This document shows positions 10,476 through 14,288 of a DNA stretch of 14,288 nt, piece by piece (position 1 is the first letter of the stretch; each line of letters begins with the position of its first letter). A program made the translations under genes and the position numbers. The stretch lies in contig RXOD01005404.1 of the NCBI GenBank assembly GCA_005223375.1, positions 1-14,288 on the forward strand. Reading direction: 5' to 3'. Under the pieces are notes generated by a model. The model did no database searches. It worked only from the letters and a program-made list of their open reading frames with translations, and had not been told where the DNA came from. The DNA comes from Amoebophrya sp. AT5.2. Its lineage: Eukaryota; Sar; Dinophyceae; Syndiniales; Amoebophryaceae.

Positions 10476-10498
10476 ACTAGAGATGGTACTAGAGATGG
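10476..10498 (+). repeat. tandem arm motif, two units
   Basis: ACTAGAGATGG occurs at 10476-10486 and again at 10488-10498. It matches the CTAGAGATG part of the right arm of the composite element at 11565-11638. No facing left arm was found to its left, so it looks like an orphan arm. Confidence 0.5.
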
Positions 10499-10750
10499 GT
10501 TCTTTTGATCTCAACTGCCGCGTCCAGCTGTTCTTACGCTGGGCTGCCATCTGTGGTGGAAGCCGCCGACCCCGTGGAAGTAGCGCGAGCACCACAGCCG
10601 CCACCCGATCAGTTAAGGCAGAGACTCGCCTAACCGGACCTCGTTGAGAGTTCTTTCTGGGGAGCTCACGCACAAGTGTACGCCAGCAACCTTGGCAGAC
10701 CTCTCCGCATCAAGCGCCGACAGCCAAAGTTCGTCGAACCACAGAAAACG

Positions 10751-10839
10751 CATCTCTGCTCCGAGCGAAGTTGCAGAAAGGAGGGCTGGAAGTGATGTAT
10801 TTGGCGCCGAGATGGCTGACCAGGGATGGAGCAGAGATG
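10751..10839. mobile_element. short terminal-inverted-repeat element, copy 2 (89 bp)
   Basis: The left arm CATCTCTGCTCC (10751-10762) and the right arm GGAGCAGAGATG (10828-10839) are perfect complements, with AAAC on the left and GTTT on the right lengthening the match. Inside it shares GCGAAGTTGCAGAAAG (10765-10780) with copies 3 and 4, and the region before the right arm (TTGGCG, GCTGACCAG) with copy 4. Confidence 0.75.
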
Positions 10840-10931
10840 AGTTTCGGCATGGTTTTACCAAATGCGGCGGCGTTCCGTCGCTTGCAGCTTCTTCTGCAGA
10901 AGTTGCGTATTGGTTTACGCCAGCAAAAACC

Positions 10932-10941
10932 CATCTCTGCT
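10932..10941 (+). repeat. solitary left arm motif
   Basis: CATCTCTGCT preceded by an A-run, as at the left ends of the complete elements. The next complementary motif to the right belongs to copy 3, so this arm has no partner of its own. A TACGCCAGCAA sequence just left of it (10916-10926) repeats one at 10679-10689. Confidence 0.45.
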
Positions 10942-11107
10942 TGATGCGCCGCCTTCGTCTATGCTGTGCTGACCCGCTTTGCTAACGCCTTCGCATCTTC
11001 ATGACGCGAAGCCCGTCATGTCAGCTGCTTGGTGCACAAAACACAGCGGCGTCGCGACCATTGCTAGTTCTCCGCTCGAAATGGTGGGCACTGTAAACCA
11101 AAAAAAA

Positions 11108-11200
11108 TCCATCTCTGCTCCGCGCGAAGTTGCAGAAAGGAGGGCTGGAGATGCTGTCTTTGACGATAAGGCAGCCGATCAAAGACGCAGCAGAGATGGA
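11108..11200. mobile_element. short terminal-inverted-repeat element, copy 3 (93 bp)
   Basis: TCCATCTCTGCT at the left and AGCAGAGATGGA at the right are perfect 12-bp complements. The inside has the shared GCGAAGTTGCAGAAAG block and the following GGAGGGCTGGA, identical to copy 2. A run of eight As precedes the left arm; no T-run follows the right arm. Confidence 0.75.
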
Positions 11201-11286
11201 CTATGCCATGGCTTACGAAGTGAAACTATGCCCCGACAACTACCGGCGCCTTTCCCGATATTGGAACTTCTTTAAATCATAAAAAG

Positions 11287-11379
11287 TCCATCCCTGCTCC
11301 GTGCGAAGTTGCAGAAAGAGGGGCGGGAAGTGCGGTCTTTGGCGACGAAATAGCTGACCAGAGATGGAGCAGGGATGGA
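11287..11379. mobile_element. short terminal-inverted-repeat element, copy 4 (93 bp)
   Basis: TCCATCCCTGCTCC (11287-11300) and GGAGCAGGGATGGA (11366-11379) are perfect complements over 14 bp. Compared with copies 2 and 3, CATCTC has become CATCCC on the left and GAGATG has become GGGATG on the right, so the pairing is kept. The inside shares GCGAAGTTGCAGAAAG and TAGCTGACCAG-like sequence with copy 2. Confidence 0.75.
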
Positions 11380-11430
11380 TTTTCTGCGCCATTCTCTGGA
11401 GATCGTCCATACTGATGCACATACCGCAAG

Positions 11431-11521
11431 GCCCATCAGCAACACTTAAGGGCGGAATGGCCGCGGCAAATGCTTGACGTATTTGCAGCCGCCAACTTCC
11501 ATCCAAATGCTGCTGATGGGC
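11431..11521. mobile_element. short inverted-repeat element with different arms (91 bp)
   Basis: GCCCATCAGCAAC (11431-11443) faces GCTGCTGATGGGC (11509-11521), complementary at 12 of 13 positions. The arms are not those of the CATCTCTG family, but the length is almost the same. It lies between copy 4 and the composite element. Confidence 0.5.
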
Positions 11522-11564
11522 AACGAGAGCGCGTCTCGCGTGAGTACAGTTTGAAGAGAAAACT

Positions 11565-11638
11565 CATCTCTAGATCCATCCCTGGTTCGAGTTGTGAACC
11601 ACCTCGATCAGCATGAACCAGGGATGAGTCTAGAGATG
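11565..11638. mobile_element. composite inverted-repeat element (74 bp, 24-bp arms)
   Basis: The left arm (11565-11588) starts with CATCTCTAGA and continues with CCATCCCTGGTTC. The right arm (11615-11638) is its reverse complement at 22 of 24 positions. Each arm carries two CATC(T/C)C units, so the arm looks like a doubled form of the arm of the 90-bp elements. AAAAC on the left and a T-run on the right flank it. It lies 28 bp beyond the stop codon of the coding region at 11667-12347. Confidence 0.7.
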
Positions 11639-11666
11639 TGTTTTTTCTGATTCTGCTGGTTCACTT

Positions 11667-12347
11667 CTATATCAATACTGGAAATATGCCAGAACCTTCA
11701 GACCAGGAATAAAGTATCACGAGAAAACAGCTTGTGCCCAAGAAGAATTCGGCACCGGTGAGCGCGCTTCGTTTGAAGAATCCCTCCTGCACCTTCGTCT
11801 TGAGCGCCGCCACCGGAACCGGTCCACGGAAGGGAATGTGTTGGGTGTAGAAGCCGGCCTTTTGCTTGTCGTCCGGCAGCAAGCAAGTGAGTTTGTGCAG
11901 CTGGTTACCGAGGAGCCACGCCATCGTAGGCATCTTGCTCTGGTTTTTGTCGCGGTTGAAACCCTGGACCTTCTGGTGAAACAGCTTGAGGAGGAGGCTG
12001 GGAGAGAACAAATCCGCACCCTGTGGGCGATCCTCGTCAATCTTCAAGGTTTTGCCACCGCCGTCGTTGTCGATCAGAATTTGCGTGCTTTGCAGCCAGC
12101 GAGAGACGATGTCGTTTTCGTAGTCGATGTTTTCGACGCGCTGGAGGAGGCGCATCACGTTGCCTTTGAGCTTGAATGCTGGAAGACTTTTCTCCGCCGA
12201 CGATGTCGACCACTGCTGGTTCATAATCAGGATTGTGGCCGCGTCGCAGCCGAGCCACAAGTACGGGCACCGCACATACGGGATGTCATCCCGCAGCTCC
12301 AGGCAAAGGCCTGGCGAAGTGATATCGACCGGGGCGAGTTTCACCAT
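11667..12347 (-). CDS. hypothetical protein or upstream exon, 226 residues
   Basis: The ATG at 12347 gives a 226-residue frame with regular codon use and a natural start (MVKLAPVDITSPGLCLELRD). The frame is open further upstream to 12422 but that part is Arg-rich and unlike protein. It has a mixed alpha/beta look with LKGNVMRLLQRVENIDYEND, a Gly-rich NDGGGKT and a Lys/Gln-rich middle. I recognise no family; GGGKT is not a complete P-loop. Coding character fades after about 11740, where the DNA turns AT-rich, so the last 20-25 residues may be intron read-through. Possible donors GTGCCG, GTTTTC and GTATTG lie there. It may therefore be a separate gene, or the 5' exon of the large gene, with the repeat cluster inside the intron between them. 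Confidence 0.55.
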   Translation of the reverse strand: MVKLAPVDITSPGLCLELRDDIPYVRCPYLWLGCDAATILIMNQQWSTSSAEKSLPAFKLKGNVMRLLQRVENIDYENDIVSRWLQSTQILIDNDGGGKTLKIDEDRPQGADLFSPSLLLKLFHQKVQGFNRDKNQSKMPTMAWLLGNQLHKLTCLLPDDKQKAGFYTQHIPFRGPVPVAALKTKVQEGFFKRSALTGAEFFLGTSCFLVILYSWSEGSGIFPVLI

Positions 12348-12975
12348 TGTATGGTGAAGGCGTGGTCGGCGTCGCTGCGTTATTCGTCGGCGGACGACAT
12401 TCTGCCGCGCAATTAGTATCAAGTTGAATCCTACGGCTTTCGTGGGCAGCCGAGGATGAGCCTAGAAGTCGCTTGCTGTATTCATGCATTGCAAAATTGG
12501 CAGGGGAAAACGCGCTGAGCACAGCATCCGAAAAAACTAAGTGGTCCACCAGTACAAAGCAAAAAACCGCGGACGCTCCTCTCTCTTGCTCGGTCCTCAA
12601 TGGCTCCAGCCTTTGTCGGCCGCCAAGGAGTCCGGCCTCTATCAATGGCGATTGCATGCGTATCGTATTTCTGGGGTTCGTGTTGTATGTGTATTCTATT
12701 TCCCTACTTCCGTTTTCGTGCGGTTTTTGTCGTGCTCAGGAGATGGCTCTACAAAGATCAGACGCAAAGCCGTGCCCGATGCTGCTCTTGGTCTTGATCT
12801 TGCTCACGTTCGTCGAAAGTAACCACTTCCAGGCTTGGTATGTAAATATATAAATGGAGGGTGGAGAACGCGTCGCAACCGCAAGCGGCCGCACACGTTC
12901 CCATCGCTCCCGTGGTGCCAGTAGGACCATTCCGCTGTATTATCAGTGCCGTTCTGATCGTAGATTCATAAAACA
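12348..12975. other. non-coding or weakly coding stretch
   Basis: The minus-strand frame from an ATG at 12657 down to 12286 is open but changes character repeatedly and runs past the likely start of the next coding region. It might be a 5' exon. A TACTAAT branch-like motif followed by GCGCGGCAG lies at about 12404-12420 on the minus strand, so an acceptor could sit there. No clean donor-acceptor pair restores the downstream frame. Nothing else was recognised. Confidence 0.35.
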
Positions 12976-13209
12976 TCATGTACCTAAAGTCTGAAGGTGA
13001 AGTTGGTAAAAATTTCCTTGGTAATCATGTACAGACGTTGGCAGGTTGAGAAATCGCGAAGCTTTTCCGCCAGCCTTTTTCTCGTCGACGCAGGCAGAGG
13101 GCTTTTCATAATTCACGAAGTATTTCGATCTTAAACTTTCCCAGTAGAATCGTTGGTAGCCGTAGCAATTCCTGTCCCCGTAATACCTGATGACTGTGCC
13201 TTGTTTCAT
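12976..13209 (-). CDS. small hypothetical protein, 77 residues
   Basis: The ATG at 13209 directly follows an in-frame TAA, so the start is fixed unless an intron intervenes. The product is basic and rich in aromatic residues (IRYYGDRNCYGYQRFYWESL, then KYFVNY and FYQLHL). It has two to three Cys, no membrane segment and no signal peptide. The codon use is less GC-rich than in the large gene. Family unknown. It may be one exon of a larger gene. It lies between the C-terminal end of the charged protein at the right edge and the coding region at 11667-12347, all in the same orientation. Confidence 0.45.
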   Translation of the reverse strand: MKQGTVIRYYGDRNCYGYQRFYWESLRSKYFVNYEKPSACVDEKKAGGKASRFLNLPTSVHDYQGNFYQLHLQTLGT

Positions 13210-13439
13210 TTATCAAAACAAATTAGAAATACGAAGTGATATTTCGCGCGCCTCCGCTAAAACCTAATCCATCGCGTTCCAATTAGTAAAAGAATCTTCT
13301 AGCCGTCCGCTACTCCACTAACAAGCGCGCTCCCGAGCGTGGAGCGATTTCGGCGAGACGGCTGGGCATACTACTTGCTTCCCCAGCGTTGTTCTTAAAA
13401 AAATGCAAATCCCCATTCCTTCTCGCAATCAGTTTCCAT

Positions 13440-14288
13440 TCACTCGTCGACATTCATCTCATCGCCCTCTGCCGAGGCGTCCACGGACATCTCCTCTGCG
13501 CTGGCACTTTTGTTGTCCGCCCCGGATTCGGAAGACTCCTCTTCCGGCAAACCCTCCTCCGGATCGTAGGATGATTGCTGATCTTGCCACCGCTCCCATT
13601 TGTCGCCTTCGGGCTCCGACTCCTCTCCCAAGACCTCGACCGTCCGCTTTCCGTCCTTCGCGGTGGTGTACGGCAGGGGCTTGCGCCCGCGTCCTCCCCC
13701 GGCCTTCTTCATCTTGCCTTGGTCCGTCTTGGTCTCCTGATCGGGGATGTTGGTGTCCTTGTAAGAAGTCGCGCCGCCGCTGGTTCCTTCGTACTCTGCC
13801 ATCGGATTCGACATGTCTGCACCACCCGAGATGCCAGACATGAACTGAGCAAACATGTCGTCAGGCTGTTCCCCGTTTCCGTCCTTCGGCGCCTCCGCCG
13901 CCGCATCGTTCTTGGCAGAAGACGCGGACTTCTTCGCTGCGGCCTTGGCACTTTGCATCCGGGGTTTCCGCTTCGGTTTGGCCGTCTCGTCCGCCGGCGG
14001 GACGCCCTCTTCTCCTCCCGCCATCGGCACGTCTTCGGTGCCCTTCCCTTCTTCCGCCGCCCGCTTTTCGGAGCGGGTTCTCACGAACCGATCCGGGCTG
14101 CCCCCCACACCTGCGAGAGCTGGGTTTTCGCGCGCCCCGGAGGCCATCTCGTTCTTCATCTTCTCCAGCTGCTTTTTCAGGCGATCGTTTTCCTTCTGCA
14201 CCTCCGACGGCCCCAGTTCCAATTTCTCGCCCGCCGCGCCGCCTTTGGGTTTGGTAGTCCGCTTCTTTTTCACCCCGGTATCGGCGGG
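13440..14288 (-). CDS. C-terminal part of a highly charged, probably nuclear protein (partial)
   Basis: The frame is open to the right edge of the window, so the N-terminus is missing; 282 residues are visible. The visible part begins with a Lys-rich segment (KKKRTTKPKGG). A short Leu-heptad coiled coil follows (KENDRLKKQLEKMKNEM). Then come alternating acidic and basic stretches (PKRKPRMQSAKAAAKKSASS), a GGGRGRKPLP motif resembling an AT-hook, and a long Glu/Asp/Ser tail ending in DEMNVDE. Nearly all of it looks disordered. This composition is common in chromatin-associated or nucleolar proteins, so nuclear location is inferred. No enzyme domain is visible. It uses many GC-rich codons, like the large gene. 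Another possibility is that it is the last exon of a longer multi-domain protein. Confidence 0.7.
   Translation of the reverse strand, partial: PADTGVKKKRTTKPKGGAAGEKLELGPSEVQKENDRLKKQLEKMKNEMASGARENPALAGVGGSPDRFVRTRSEKRAAEEGKGTEDVPMAGGEEGVPPADETAKPKRKPRMQSAKAAAKKSASSAKNDAAAEAPKDGNGEQPDDMFAQFMSGISGGADMSNPMAEYEGTSGGATSYKDTNIPDQETKTDQGKMKKAGGGRGRKPLPYTTAKDGKRTVEVLGEESEPEGDKWERWQDQQSSYDPEEGLPEEESSESGADNKSASAEEMSVDASAEGDEMNVDE

Larger units (their letters stand above)
10218..11666. other. repeat-rich stretch without a clear gene
   Basis: This 1.4-kb stretch lies between the unknown coding region ending at 11667 and the first recognised exon of the large gene, whose acceptor TACTACATCAG ends at 10218. 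It carries the cluster of short inverted-repeat elements listed separately, plus palindromes. No open frame on either strand has convincing codon use. A 27-residue plus-strand stretch ending in TAA around 11203-11280 reads plausibly but is too short to call. The whole stretch may be one long intron or an intergenic region. Confidence 0.5.

Noticed and set aside
11203..11280. Short plus-strand reading of about 27 codons ending in TAA, just right of element copy 3
   Set aside because: The residues read like protein (MAYEVKLCPDNYRRLSRYWNF), but it is too short, stands alone on the plus strand, and has no supported start or splice partner.
11287..11385. Rho-independent terminator, because of a GC-containing hairpin followed by Ts
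   Set aside because: The loop is about 65 bp, the same unit recurs with internal homology, and the surrounding genes have spliceosomal introns.
10262..11638. CRISPR array
   Set aside because: The repeats are inverted pairs bounding ~90-bp related units, not evenly spaced direct repeats with unique spacers, and there are no cas genes; the context is eukaryotic.
12000..12100. P-loop ATPase motif in the 226-residue coding region (GGGKT)
   Set aside because: Only GGGKT is present, without the GxxxxGK spacing or a Walker B motif.
12404..12440. 33-bp intron GTAGGA...GCGGCAG joining the 12657 frame to the 11667-12347 coding region
   Set aside because: Its length is a multiple of three, so removing it leaves the upstream frame unchanged and does not enter the downstream frame.
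1..14288. Dinoflagellate spliced-leader relics (CCATTTTGGCTCAAG) near gene starts
   Set aside because: I looked by eye on both strands and found none, so trans-splicing cannot be argued from this window.

Overview
The window looks like nuclear DNA of a protist, most likely an alveolate and possibly a dinoflagellate with a compact genome. All convincing coding sequence lies on the minus strand. It is split by short introns (about 100-220 bp) with GT...AG ends and recognisable branch-point-like motifs (CTAAC, CTGAC, CTCAAC). The coding parts are richer in G and C at third positions than the introns. There are no ribosome-binding sites, operons or bacterial terminators. The one-way gene order and the protein styles (ankyrin plus a 'VNGxY' domain; a large RNase H-like protein with a C-terminal zinc finger) recall dinoflagellates, but this is from memory and no search was run.

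Layout from left to right, with all genes read right to left: 1-702 has no gene. 703-2030 is an ankyrin-repeat protein, probably two exons. 2695-2952 is a small 85-residue protein. 3767-10217 is one large gene rebuilt here from six exons; the exons join in frame into about 1888 residues and the true 5' end is unknown. Its first large exon has an Asp...Trp-Asp-Gly-Pro-His pattern like the catalytic core of DDE/RNase H-type transposases. The middle is acidic and low in complexity, and the last exon is Cys-rich and resembles a GRF-type zinc finger. 10218-11666 holds no clear gene but a cluster of short inverted-repeat elements. 11667-12347 is an unknown 226-residue coding region, either a separate gene or an upstream exon of the large gene. 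12976-13209 is a small 77-residue protein. 13440 to the right edge is the C-terminal part of a highly charged, probably nuclear protein.

The most interesting part is 10262-11638. At least four copies of a ~90 bp element begin with CATCTCTGCT-like arms and end with the reverse complement. Three of them also share an internal sequence. A matched change in both arms of one copy (TCT to CCC on the left, AGA to GGG on the right) keeps the arms perfectly complementary. A fifth element of the same style has 24-bp composite arms. A sixth inverted repeat has nearly the same length (91 bp) but a different arm sequence. Single arms occur elsewhere. This looks like a family of tiny non-autonomous terminal-inverted-repeat elements, comparable to MITEs or to the introner elements known from dinoflagellates. 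It lies directly upstream of, or inside an intron of, a transposase-like gene.
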